A DNA stretch of 64,000 nt from Psettodes erumei (taxonomy: Eukaryota; Chordata; Actinopteri; Pleuronectiformes; Psettodidae): positions 7,415,001 through 7,479,000 of the forward strand of contig JAFBJZ010000512.1 in the NCBI GenBank assembly GCA_016785225.1, in the 5' to 3' direction. Below are positions 12,301 to 26,400 of this stretch, piece after piece; position 1 is the first letter of the stretch, and the number at the start of each line of letters is the position of its first letter. Under the pieces are notes generated by a model. It had not been told where the DNA came from. It did no database searches and saw only the letters and a program-made list of their open reading frames with translations. The position numbers and the translations under genes were made by a program.

Positions 12301-15300
12301 TCATCTGTGTCAGCAGGTTATTACAACCTATAGTTCAGTCCTATGTTGTTGTGTCCGGCTGCCTCGAGGAGCCATAGTAATTATGGTGAACACAAAAACG
12401 AGGTCAGTTGCTAAAAACAACAACAACAAAGGGATGAGGTTGGCCTGTATGGCCATTGTTTTAACCATGTCCATTCCACCATTCCATCCATTCCTTAAGT
12501 GTGTTTTTCAGTAACCATGGGGGACATGCTAACATTCCTATGTGTAGCAGAGGGGAGGGACAAACAACATTAATGGCTGTATAGTTTGGTGGACTTGTAA
12601 TGATGGTCTGATTACAACCTCACTCATTACTCACAAAATATCTGTTGATTTTTCAAAGCCATTGTAGTTATGTTGTACAATTACTTGTACTTATACTATT
12701 TCTGTACAACTAATGTTTGTTTTATTAGGAAGAGGACATTTCAAAGTATAACTTCTAATTAAAAGGGTTTTGTGGTGAATTGAGTGGATAGGCTTTGTAC
12801 TGTAATCTTAATCAAATCTAAACTCTTTAATGAATTGGAATTCATGCTCTTTATAAAAAATATATTATAATATATACAATACCAGGAGAACTTTCTGATT
12901 GAACAGTTCTTCAGTAAATCTACACTATACACTTTTATATATGGATCACCATCATGAACATTGTGATACAGGCAGACTGTTGCTGAGGTTCAAAGTAAAC
13001 AGTGCCGGTTTAGGGCTAATAAATAATTAGCTTGGTTGGCAGCACATCAAGTTTGATTTAGTAGATAATCTATTTAGTTCAACTGTTTATTTAATTAGTA
13101 GTTAATGGGCTTTTAGTGGTTCTATGAGCTTTTTCAAGCCACTGGCTTTTACTGACAGGTCACCCTTTTCTTAAGATAAACATTGGCTTGACGATTGCAG
13201 CTTTAAGTCAAGGGAAGTTGACTATTGTTGCCTGTTTGTGTGGTTCTTTTGCTGTTTTTTGGGGGGGGGTTTGCGAGAAGAATACACAAAGATGATGATC
13301 TATCTCTAAATTAACTCCATACTGACCATGCAGGAATACCCATGCAAAATACTGAAAATTAGGGTAAATACAGATTTTTAAACAAGTCCAGCCCAAGGCA
13401 TGACTGAACCACCCAATAATAGTAGACTATTTAAACAGATGGCTGAGCTGACAGTTTCTTCTGTTTGCAACACATTAATCGGCTTGATAATCTAAGGGGG
13501 GCTCTTACCCCCAGAGGTCAGATATTATACTATGCAGCTTTAAATATATATGATAAAAAGAAACCCTTTCCATCTCAATCTTGTTATAGCTGCCATTCCT
13601 CTCTTAGCATGGTTAAAAGTATTCTTCACATATAGGCTCCAGGCAGTGATATGAAAATGTATTATTTTGCTATGTGGCATGGTGTTGAATTCAATGCAGC
13701 AGCCGGCTAAACCCCTTTCTAAGATTAATGACTTCAGACAGGTCCAGAGCGACGAGGGAAACAATCCTGATTGTGTCAGAAAGGATATTACATTGACATA
13801 TCCCGTGTCTGACAGCTAATGTGTTCTGCTTTAGAAGTGTCTCACATGCTATGAATTTCATCACATGGTTCTTCAAAGAAACATGAATGGCATCTATAAG
13901 GTCTTCATACTGCAAAATGCTCATTAATACCCAGGCAGTGTCATTTGAATCACGTTATTCAAGTATGCTTATGCAAGAAAGAGGGCATATATTTAGATTA
14001 CAGTTTCATGTAATAGGAACCTTTGCATTGAAGTAGAGAAATGAGGAGGTAATTACTACTGGTTTATACAATGACAATGAGCCACAGCTGGACTCAGCTA
14101 ACAAGTAGTGATTATGGTGGTTGAAGCATGTAGCTAATTTGAACTTTGTGAGGACATTTTTTTTTACAATGTACCTCGCTAACTTTCATTCATGACGTCT
14201 AAACTGCACCTTTCGTGCCAATAAAGATTATACCTATTATGTGCAAGTAAAGTGCCATCGCATTTAGAGAATTGGCTCACAGACTGAAACGTTGTGTAGA
14301 CCTTGAGGTGGAACATGAATGCTTCTTCTTGTTCTATGGTGTTCTGTCAGAATCCAAGTAAAGGAAATATCCTTGTAGCAATACATACATTTGTGAGCTA
14401 ACATAAAGGGTGCAGTGCAGCAAAGCAAGTCTACGGTGAACTCCCTCTGGACAGCATAGTTCTTTTTCTATACTAAGAAAAAGTTTGATGTAACTCACTA
14501 TATTAGGGTCTCTTTTCCTTCAAAAACACAGAGCAGCACTGAGCCTCCTTTAAAAGAGATGGCGAAGAAATGCATTTTGACTTTGTGGTTGACCACACTG
14601 TGCCCCGTTGTCCACGCAATTTGTTCTAGTCAGTGACTTTGTTCTGTCCCGCACTGGTTAACATGGACTCCCAGAGCCCTCTCCTGTGCGTATGAGGGAG
14701 AGGGAGAGCTACCGAGCGCTACCAACCGATTCCAGATGGCTTCCACAATGTCAGGCTCAGAGGATGAGCGCTGAAAAGAAGATTGATTTCCTTTGTGGAG
14801 TATGACAAGCCATGCACTAGAGCGCAGCTCTCCAGACACACAAAAGAGGCTCAAAACATATTTCTTTTTTTCATATCAATCTGCTTTACAGTAAAAGTGC
14901 AGGCTAGCCTATTTGGAGGGTTTGCCTCTGGCTCCCCAAGGAACAAGATGTTTGTATTCATGTGTTCTTCTGTTTGTGTATTACTTAATTGAAGATACAG
15001 TCCAGTATGTTTTTGTCTTTGTATTTTGCCCAGAAATCAAAATAGCTGGTGATTCTGTTTATTGATTGAGAGTGAAACATGGTTCCTGTACAGCCAGCAA
15101 TCCATACGTGGTGTAAATTTAGAGACTTAAAACATTTCATCTACACACCTGCCTACACTGTTTCTGTCGACTTTACTCAGTCCCTCTTCACTCTTTGCAG
15201 ACCTTGCTCCGGGATGGTAGGAGAGAAAGCACCGTGAGCACACTCTACCTATCGCCTTCCAACATCGAGACAGGTCAGCAGATCATCTGCAAGGCCTCCA

Positions 15301-18300
15301 ACAAGGCAGTCCCCAATGGCAAGGAGACCAGTGTCACAATCGACATCCAGCGTAAGCATACAATTTTATTATGTGCCTCTATCTTTGATGCTTTCAGTGT
15401 CTCTCCCTTTAAAATAGTTATTTCTCTATGAGGTCTGTTGATTAATGATCAGTAGCGATTGGATGGTGTGTCACTGTACAACATGCAATACTGAATATAT
15501 GAGGTATTTCTCACATGTAGAAGCATGAAACTGTCAGGCATAGGTGACTAACAATCTGTAAACATCTCGGATTCATTTTAGGCTCTGATGGATATTTAAA
15601 ATTGGTTTCCCTTTTGCTTTCATACCGTGTAAGTGGGTGGATGGATTGGTGAGGCATTTTTTTGTTCGTTATGTTGAAATATCAAAGGATATGTCCATCT
15701 TAAATGAATGGAACTGTCGTTTTTTTGGTCCAACTACCTGCCTGATATGGCACTATGCACACTGTCCCCACCTCTTTTATTTCTTTGCTCATGCCATCAA
15801 TCTTTTTGATGAGAGCATGCACAAATCCCAGACAAAGTAAGCTGTGTGTAAAACACTTTCAGCTTCAATTGTCAGTGAATCTTTTTTCGATCAAAAAGCC
15901 TTCACAGTAAGGGAAGGGCTTTGAACAAAGGGATTCTGCATCACTCACAACCCCTTCAACACCATTAAGTATGACTAATAAAGCAGAAAATGCTATTTAG
16001 AGAGCCATTATGACTGACGGCTCCATTCTTTTCATTATGTACACCACAAGAGGCAAGCATGGCAAGAGCGGGCACGGCACAAATAGGCCAACTCAGGCGC
16101 AGGAGTAGAAATGATTAACAGTTGTTAGTGTTTGCAACCCTTGCAGTTTGTCCTCGTCATTTTTTTTTGTCATGCAGTCAGAGAGGGAAGTCTGCCCACG
16201 TGTAAACTGATTTGTCACCATGTATAATGATGCATCTGTGATAAATGCTCACCATCATAGCATCACCCTCGCTTCTGAATGTATGATTTAACCCTGAAAA
16301 ATGAGTGCAGCGTATTTCTAATTAGCATTCCAAAATGTGCTCTTTACACAATTAAATCTCCTGAAAACATTTTTCACAGTGTGAGATCAAACTGAGCGAC
16401 AGCAGAGACTAATTGTTGAGATTCAAAGTGTCTCCCACAAGGCTTAGCCTCTTGTTTCTCTGGCTCCATTCTCACTCCCCCACCCAATCTGCAGACTTGA
16501 CAGGTAAAGTGCTCAGCACAGTTCAGCAGAGCCTGCGAAGTTTGTGCTGAGATCCTCTTCCAAATTAAGCTGCTCCTGAAATGAAACATGCCGTAATTGA
16601 ACTTTGATTCATTCGTGTTGGGTATCAATTTAGTTAAATTCAATACTGCCTAATTTGATTTCAAGGTTCTTGGCTCAGCAACAGAATTAGAAACATTTTC
16701 TTTTCTTTTTTTACAAAAATATACGTCTACTGTTAAGACATGTGGTTATTTGTTTTGATGTCAGGTGTGTTGGGATTTCAGTGACATTTTATGAATTCTA
16801 AATTGTAAGCTAATCTTTGGAAAGCTAAATTCCCTGTGATTATTCACAATTATGTCTGTTTTTGTTACAGTAATTTGGTGAAGTGATACAATTCCATTCA
16901 CAACAATCATATTGTGATAATATTGTGAAGATGGAAATCTGGAAATCACTTATATGTGAATGCACCAAACATACCAAAGTAGGTAACAAGAGAGTAGGAA
17001 GTCTTTCTGTAACAATACAAAAACAGGTGCTGAATAAATAAATGATGGAGTAGTGGCAGGGGGAATAGTCACAGATGAAACTTGAGCTCCATCTCTTAAA
17101 GGACCAGACACCACACAGGACACCACAAGGCTGGCCAATGCGATTGCTTCCCCACAGAGGTCAGTGTAGTCAGACAACCGAGTGGTAAATATTGATGGGA
17201 AGCAGCTGTTGTCATACAGGAGCAGCAGCAGCACACAGGCTGTGTCCTAATTCAGGGTTGGACCCTCCAAAGAATACGGCCAACGAAGCTGAGTCCTAAA
17301 ATGATCTGAAGGCCAGGCTGAACCAAATCAAACTAGATATTTCAATTATTTGAACCAGGGATGCCCAAAAAATTTCACCTTTGGAAAGATGATAGAAACA
17401 CAAGGGTTCATAAATGTAGCTTCCAATCAATCTATAACACTGTGATCAGCAGCACATCCAGAGCATTAATGAGCTGCTTAAACTGTTTCAAGTGGTATTT
17501 TTCTTTACCGATAGCTTATAACCACTTCATCCGAAAATGATGTGGTCATGTTATAATTCCTGAGTTTATCAGTTGCCATCATCCACTTTAATGCACTTTT
17601 CAAAAACTAATACATTTGGAGAGTGTTGGTTGGTGGTTGATGGTTCAGATTTTTGCCTGCCCGTTATGATATTCACTCTCAAAATGCAGACTTTTACATA
17701 GAATCCAAAGCCTTAACTGGGACACAGTCGACTATGGTTAGCGAGGAGTAATCTGAATACGACACAGCACAGACCCATAGACAGGCTCAAAGGAGGATAC
17801 ACCTGCATATGACCCACAACATAGGGGGGAGACAGATGAGGAAAACGATGAGGCACATGCACAGATCAAACACACACCAGGGTATGTTTCCCTCAAATCC
17901 CCTCCTTTTCAAATATGCCACTGATGTGATAACTCCATACAACAGCCAAAGAACTGATGCAATGATCCATTTTTGGTGCAGACCTTCACAGTTTCATGGA
18001 ATACTTGATTTTCATATTCTTATTCTAGTTAATGATCAAATTCAGCCATATTATCCAAGAGCCACTGTGCTGTCATAGGAGGAAAGTGTTCATTTATTCA
18101 TTACTCATTCATTAATGACACTAATTCAATCATAAACAACAATGGAAGCTAATATAACTGTTGGGAAGAAAAGGCCAGACAGGAGAGCGTGCATTACATC
18201 TTTGGAGCACGAGAAACTGAAAGAGAAACCTGCCTTTCTTCTTCCCACTCTACTATTCTCTTAGTAAGCCTTTCTCAGAGGAGGTGAAAGACATCACCCT

Positions 18301-20418
18301 ACCTATCAATGCAATGGTTCCTTCAGGCGCTCCCTGTCAGCTTGTGAAATAAATGTAACATTTGACCATCTCTTCTTTACAACTATGCTCAGGTGTTCTG
18401 TCTTTCTTCAGCGAGCGAAAACCAGTCACATGTCAGGATCTAACAATACTGGTTCATAACGGTTGGCAGTGTTAAATGCTTCTCTTGGAAAAAGCCAGTA
18501 GCCAAGCCAGCACTGACGCAGTATGTTCAGCAAAAGTTGGATATCATCAAACACTGGCAAATTCTCCTGTGCTTTCTTTCACATTGAAGTGGATTTGGCT
18601 GCTATTTCATTGAGTAAATTACATATATTTACATATTCATCACTCAAAATGTAGATGTCATAAAATAGGTGACATTTCAAGCTTTCAAAGGTAAATGATA
18701 CTATAGTTTGGTCATAATTCATGCCGATAAGTAAAACCCTTTTGTTAAAGCAGCTGGAAAGATGCAATGTTGATTAGTAGTGAGGTGTTTCATTGCTGTG
18801 CACATATGTTCTGTGATTATCCAGGGTTGTGTATAACAAAGTGCTGCTTTCTTCAGTGCATCTGCATTCTTTACTCAAAATGAGCACCAGCGATCACATG
18901 AATTTCTCAAGGAAATAAGAACCTGAAGCCTGACATATTTCTGAAGTTCTGTTTAAGCCAGTGTTTAAATCACTTTATTGTAGAGAAAGGAGCACCATCA
19001 TCATTGGATAATGCTGAATCTGTTATGTTTCTGAAGAATAAGCTGGTGCAAATCTGCTCCAAACTTTCACTGAACAAGCGTTTTGTTGAACCCTGAACTG
19101 CACAGAACTTCAAATGCCTGGATGAACAGTTTTAATGCAAAGTATTCACTGGGGAATATTATGTATTTTCTTGTTTATTTGTGATACCCCCAGGGTGTAA
19201 CAGCCCTTATTATCACCTTTTTAAAGCTAAAGACAAAAGTAGATTGTAAGGTGGAATCCAAATTTTCCAAAATGATTTATGTTTTAGTCGAGGTCTAAAA
19301 CGAGAAGTAGGAAATTATGAGTTGACAGCTATTGATGACAGGGTTAATGCCCTGCAAATATTACCCTGACTCTCTATTTGATAGCTGAGTATTGAACGCA
19401 CAGAGATGAAATTGATATTGATGCTCTCATCAAACACTCAGTAAGACGACAAATAAGCAAAATTTCCCAGATGGCTGTGTATCCCCTGAAAATGTGGATA
19501 CTGTCCACTGAGCATTTACACTCTCAGAATAAATTGCCTATTGCATGTCTCTGGGTGTGTAAGTCCCAATATTAAGAATTAAAAGTCTCATTTATTTTCC
19601 TGCCCTGAGTTATCTAATTGACCGCATTAGTGAGATAATATTAATAGCAACAAAAGTAATTAAAATCTTCTCGGTCTGTCTGCCCTTCTCAGCATTTTGT
19701 ATTCCACTCACCTCTAAGCTTATGTGGCCTTTTTTTTCTCTCAGTTCCATCTTTATAGCAATCCAAATGAGGGCAATCTAAACACAGCCCAGTACATTGC
19801 TCTACAGCTTAAACCAGCCTAAAATCCAATGCATTTCACGTGGTTATTTCCTTTTTATCATCACTTTAATGCTCACGATTTACATCCACCTCAGCATTTT
19901 CCTCCGCACAGAAGTTCATACTGCATTTTCTGACCTAGGGTTCAACAAATTAGCATCTAAATACAGTATGTACTTGTGATGTTGCCAAAATGAAAGGAGT
20001 TTATAGCCATCAGAGGTGATTCAGAACCCCGGATAGACTGCTGACTTCAGTTGTCCATACCAGTCCATTAGCTGGCAGTAATTATTTGATAGCAAGGGGG
20101 TGGCTAACCCCTGATGCTGTTTTCTCCAGCAGCATGACTTAACTTGCATTACATCCTTTGGACTTTAATCAGTAAACTCCCCTACTGCCCGGCATAAAAC
20201 TACTGCAGAGAACTATGATTCTGATGCTACAGTTTCATGTCCCACTGAATCCAACATCATCACACAACTTCAATAATTCTGGAGTCCAGCTGCATATCTG
20301 CAGAGCATTGGCCCACATAGAATCACACTTTCAAACATGCAGTGGGAAATGAATGCACTGGGGACACACAAAGCCAGGGTTTTCTGTGTGTTTGCATTGC
20401 AAACAAGCTGAGCCATGT

Positions 20419-20463
<45 letters not shown>

Positions 20464-23400
20464 GGGGGCGGGGATATGAATGCCATTTGTTGGGACTAAT
20501 TAATAAAGAACATGCAGATGTGCAATTGGGGAGGATTTGTTTTTGGTAGTTGGCTGAGCTACATGCTCTTCCTGCTTAATCAAGCAGATAATGGCAAATT
20601 CAACAGAGACAGAATCTGAAAGTGAGACAGAAAGAGCGCAGGGATAAGGGGAGATAACAGACTGAATTTTCTGTGCTTTAGATTCAGCTTTCAAGAAGCT
20701 GTAATACAGAATTATCTCATGATCTTCTATGTTAAGATGTGATTTCGAAATATCACACCTCCAATACCCTAAAGATCTGGCTGATGTTCTAAACTAAGTT
20801 TTGAATACTATCTGATAACTTGATTGCATCTGTAACAAAACTTTGATGCCCATGAACATATTTAGACAATTACAGATCTAGCTACAGAGCTCCTTATTTA
20901 AGCTGCTGTATGAATAACAGAACATATGCATTCATTATACAGAATAAATTCTTTGCTAATCGTTGGCTGAATATCTCATGATCAGTATGTTTGACCTCAG
21001 ATTGTCACTCAGACTGTTCTCCCCTGAAGTGTTCCACTCAGCAAGCCACATGACAGTCTATCCATATTGCTAAGGCTATAAGTCACAAATGGACGGCCCA
21101 CAAACAGCTTCCGCATCCTTCAGAGGCAGCCGACACTCTTGGAATTTGAGGCTGGTCCTACTGGAGAACAGCTGTCTACAGTGACCCGGAGAGATTGGAA
21201 ATTGAGCTTTAAGAAAGGGAAAAAACAATTTATGCTGGCACTATCTCCAGGAAACAGAGAAGTTGGAAGATTGTTCCAAAAACACCATCTGGTCTCTACT
21301 TTGAACTAACTGATCAAAAGCTGTCGGCCAGCTATAACACAACCCCCCACCCACCCAAAACACATTCATCCTGTTGTTTTCCGATCAGGCTTACTATCCC
21401 CCTTTCCCTCTATCCATCCATCCCTCCCTCTCTCTCCCCCTTGCTGCTACTCTCTCGACGAATCTGAGGAATTAACAGTCTTGCATATTGATGTGCTGTC
21501 GCATGATGCCTCAAATGCACTTGCTCAGCAACTCATGCATTTATACATCAAACTAGCAAATGGATTTCTTTATTAAGTAGATGTCTGTCATATCTTAAAA
21601 GGTCAAAGGTGAGAGAAGTGACAGCCCCAGCTTCACACTCAAGGCCCTTGCTGTCAGACTTTTGACAGTTGTTGCTCCTATTATTGTCCTGGCTTTTGGT
21701 TCTTCAGGGAGATTGAACAATTCAACAAATTGCTCATCTGACTCAGAAATACTTTAATTAGTAGCCGATTGACAGTTATGAGCATTTGAGTCCTTAGAAG
21801 TCTCTTGGCAGCAAGACCAGAGGAAAAAAAAGGTTGGAATGATTGGAAAGTACAGTACAGGAATGCTTTTAGCGAAAAAGGCTTGTGAATTAGCTTTTAC
21901 ATTATTGTGTCTATTAGCAGACACCACCTCCAGATCTCCCACGCTCTCTTTTTATGTTTGCTTTTCTCTTTACTCTCCGGCTTCTTGCTGGATTTTATTA
22001 CTGCCTCCACCACTGCTACATCTGTCTTTTTACCCTTGGGGTTCCCTCTGCCCCCATTTTTGTCCACATAGTTAACCAATCACGATGCTAAAGGCACCTA
22101 CTGGGCACCTAACACTGCCACACAGGGCACAAGATAGTTTTCCTATTGTATTATGACATTCACCCACATGTCCTCTCATACACATAACCTCTCCTTAAAC
22201 ATGTGCCCACACATGCAAACACAGACATACACACAGTTGGCTGCTCAGTACCTGGAGAGACTTGTATGGTTCACTGTGGCCTTCAGTCATCCAGGATCCA
22301 CAGTGTTGTTGTTTTCTTTCCTGGCCTGGTGAGAACTGGCACAGGTGGAGCTCCCGGATGGTAGAGTGGTTGGTGGAGGTGTGTGGGGGGCAACTGTCCT
22401 GGAGGGAAATGAGTTTGCTGATGGGGAATATGGTGTGTGTGTTTGTATGTGTGAGGGAGAGAGAGAGAGAGAGTAGGGAGAAATATGGCACCTGGACCAC
22501 CCCTCCCCTCTCTGGGGCTTTGTGGCAGCTGAGCCAGCCCAGAGCATCTGCACAGCCACAGGGTAAAAAGCAGTTTTACTACCCCCCAACAAACACACAC
22601 ACACACACACACACATACAGGGAATCTCCATAACTATACACAATGTTGTTTGGCTTCATTACAGCAGTGTTTGAGTGCCTCTTTAATTCTGTGTGGATCT
22701 CTGTGCCCACTACTGCTCTTCATCCACATCCAAACACAGTCCCTAGTTAGGAGATTAGTATTACTGCTGAACACAAAGCAGATATACTTGGTACACCTTT
22801 GAAACAGATGGCCGCAGCAGCATCAAACCCAGAACCAGCTCTTTCCCCCTGTGACAAGTTTACAATCCATGATGCCTTGAGTACAACTGTGGTACCATGT
22901 GTCTGTGGAAGTGGCATCTCAGAAAACAGTTACTCTGCTCTGCTTGAAGCATTGAACTGCTTTGGTGTAAACAAGTGTAAAAAAAGTGTAAACAAGTGTA
23001 AAAAAAAGTGTAATTTTTTGTTATTTCATACTGTCGCTGCAGGATCCTATATAAATGGAAATACCCAATTTACAGTCAGCCTTACAGATTAGATGTAGGC
23101 CTTTTACCATGTGAATCATGTGTCCATCCATCTTATTCTCCATTAATAACAAGGTCTGCATTATGATTTTTCATGCAGCATTTGAATCTCTCATTAATAT
23201 ATAACCTGCATCTTTTTAGAAACCATGACAAGTAGCTTCACCTACTTGAAATTCATTCTCTAGTCTATGGGGTAAATCGCTTTTTGTTTCACATGGGACA
23301 GGATTGATATGGAAATTAACACGTATCTTCAAAAAGAATCCCACCTTTGTCAATTAGGATAAATTAAGTTGTTTATAAAAATTTGCATAATCTCAGTGCT

Positions 23401-26400
23401 TGTTATTCTAACAACTGTTTTAATTGTACTGTATCACAGAGGTTGTTCATTGTTTTAATTGCAGTAGATTGCACTATGGACTATTCACTGTTTGCAAATT
23501 GCCATTTACTGAACCTCATTATCAAGTCAAGTTTTGCTTTGATTCACTCCTTCTAACATTGCTAATGAATAAATGAGAATAAAAATAGTACGTTCTCTCC
23601 CACACCTGTGAAATACACTACAGTGTTTTTCAATAACTGGGCCCAGGCTCCAAGGAGGGTTGCAGAAAAGGTAAAATAGGCCATCAAATTATTCAGGAGT
23701 AATTGGCTATTATTCGACAGAAAATGCTGCCACAAACTGTGATAAGTTGTCACAACTGCTCTAAGCACTGCCACAGTTTGTAGTGAGGTAATCTGAATAA
23801 AAAGAATGTCACCTGGTGGTTTTAAGTGGAACATATTTACCTACAGTACTGCAGTATTGCATGTGTCAAACAGCAACAACAAAGGTTTGTTTTGGGTCAG
23901 AAGAAAAAAAAGGAAAAAAGAAAAACATTTGACAAATGGAGGTCCTGTTTGGCTGTTTTCTTTTGAGGTTGCATGTTTTCTGAGCTATTTATATGTATTT
24001 ATATATTTATATTTAGGTGTCTATTTTGCCTTCTCTGCAAAAATTGTGGTATATTTTTTCTTTTCTTTCTGAGTCTTATTTAGCCACAGAAAATGTCAAG
24101 AACATAGTGTTTGTCTCCGGCTTGCAGTTCACAGGTGTTTGAGGAGGTTGCCAGTTCTGTAATTGGTTGTTTTTGTGTCTCTATGTTGTTTCAGATCTCC
24201 CACTTGTCAATCTCTCAGTGGAGCCTCAGCCTGTTCTGGAGGGTAACCTTGTGAAATTCCACTGCTCTGCAAAGGCCAACCCTCCTGTCACACTGTACAG
24301 GTGAGATCATAAAGGGAAGTGTTAACAGGGCACGTGGGCAACTCATGAATGTTCAAAACATGAAGGAAATGTTGCAATAACCTCAAATGAGGCCCTCTCT
24401 GATCACTTGATGGTGGACATTATATTTTCACATTAAGTCAAATTTAACACTTCACTGCTGATAGCATTAATCGTTGCCAGCACATTTGCTTGTGATGGTG
24501 TTACATCTGCAACCGACTTGGGAAAGAAGAGTAGAGAAACAATGAAACTTTGTCATGTTGGAAAAATGGAACTACACCTTGCCATGTTCCAGTGTCATGG
24601 TTTGCAATGGTTCCTTATTTGGGGGAAAAATGGGGACTCCCTTTCTGAATGGAGAGTTATCAAATCTCAATTAACTAATTAATTCAATAAACTCCAGGCC
24701 ATGAGGCAAAGGATATTTTTATCTGAGTGCGGGATTGGTAGGAGTCATGCTGTTGGTGGCAGTGCTATAAATCAGTATTGCCTTTTCTAAACCTCCAAAG
24801 TGTGAAATAGTCTATGATTTACAGTCAGTTTATTAGAAGAATTTGAAAGTTTTTGAAAATCACTTAGATGACTTAGAGATTACTCTTCACAATGTAGGTG
24901 AGCCCCATCCGGTCTTTTTTCATTTTCAATAACTTTGCACAAAGTTTTGACAACATTTTTTCAATTTGGCTGTTATACAAAGGTTTAAAAAGTTCATTTT
25001 CCAACAGTGAAAATATCAAGGCATGTCAAAGCTCTCTGAAGGCTTTGTACAAATTCAGCATTCATTGCATAGTTTTTCATCTTTCATAGTAGTGCAGCAG
25101 TACATAGTTAGTTGACTGTAGATCTGGACATCATTTGTGCAGTAGTGCAGTCGTCAGACATATATGCCATTTAATGCTACTGCAAACCCCACAGGCCTTT
25201 TATATACAGGTATTCAATAACCCTGCAGTGACATCATGTTAAAGATGAACTGCTGCATTGTGACAGGCCATGAACTGTGGTTTCCTGCATAAATGTCCAG
25301 TGTGCTACAGTTGTACACTGCAGAACCAGCCAATGAGAAAATAATTCCAAGGGATTCTGAGCTGGCAGTTAAATAAAAAAAAAAAATAAAAATATTCATT
25401 ATTATTTAAGGAAATGCACCAAGCAATTTCTTTTCTTCTGCTTTATTCAAGCATATGCTGCCAAACATCTTCAGCAATACAACCCCCCTGAAAATACTGC
25501 TGTAAATAAAATATAATCTGGCACATATCAAATCAAGTTAGAGCAAACACAATGCCAACAAACTAAACAAATGCAAGCAAATAGAAAAGAAGAGCCTTCC
25601 AACAGCACATTGTGCAGCATTCTTCCTTACAGAAAAATACTACTTATTTTCAAAAATGCCAAAAGCTGCAGTCTCTTCACCCATATTCTGCATTTATTAA
25701 ACCTTATTGATGGGCACATTCTCAATTGCTATTGTTAGTAATTCCTTTTTTTTATATCTTTAATTGTGATAAGACAACAAAATGGATATTAATTATTCTC
25801 ATAAAATCTTGCATGACCATCAAGAAGTGTGATAATAAAGTGATTGTCAAGAGATGGTTCTGTGTGACATGTTTTAAAAACACAGCAAAAGCTAAAGTGA
25901 ATGAAATCAATAGCGTAGGGAGTTGGCTGTCTTTGAATCTTGTAATGGTACTGGAAAATAAAGCGGATGTACAACACACTCAGGTGGAAAAACACAGATG
26001 TTTCTGTTCAGACGGATTCTGCCCTTTTTAAAAAGAAAAGGAGGAGGGAGGGCAGTGATATTGTGGAAAACAAGGTTTGTATTTGATTGTGTAGGTTCAC
26101 ACCAGAAACAGGACGTCTATTGCACTTGCAGAGGGATTTCTGTTCTATTGTTATGAGACTGGATCAATGCTCGAATCAGACTTCTCCCCAGGGTATCAAG
26201 AGCTAAGATGCTGTGGCAGATGAGATGACTTTTTCTTTTAGTGTGAAGAAAGGTTGTAGGTTGAAGCTAAAGGAGAATAAAACCGCCACTTTCCTGCCAT
26301 TGCATTGCTTTCTTTTTTCTTTCCCTGTATCTTTATTGTCTGGCTTCCTGTCATTCACTCTATCCACTGTGGGATTGAATAATATCTGGACAGAGAAATA

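Larger units (their letters stand above)
15352..24194 (+). other. kirrel3: kirrel3 intron between Ig2 and Ig3 (8843 bp, longest complete intron here)
   Basis: Bounded by gtaagc and tttcag. It contains a GT microsatellite at 20416-20460, a pyrimidine tract at 21395-21440, a GA/CA repeat cluster at 22436-22616, and a short 21-bp tandem duplication at 22965-23012. Candidate conserved blocks lie at 16000-16260 and 16370-16660. No coding sequence was recognised. Confidence 0.85.

Noticed and set aside
22262..22643. Overlapping open frames over 100 codons on both strands
   Set aside because: They run through GT, GA and CA repeats (RERERES, HTHTHT), which lack stops. No conserved protein is seen.
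23612..23780. Possible hAT-type transposon end (tttttcaataactgggccc, ggagggttgcagaaaagg)
   Set aside because: The similarity to remembered element ends is too weak, and no target duplication or second end was found.
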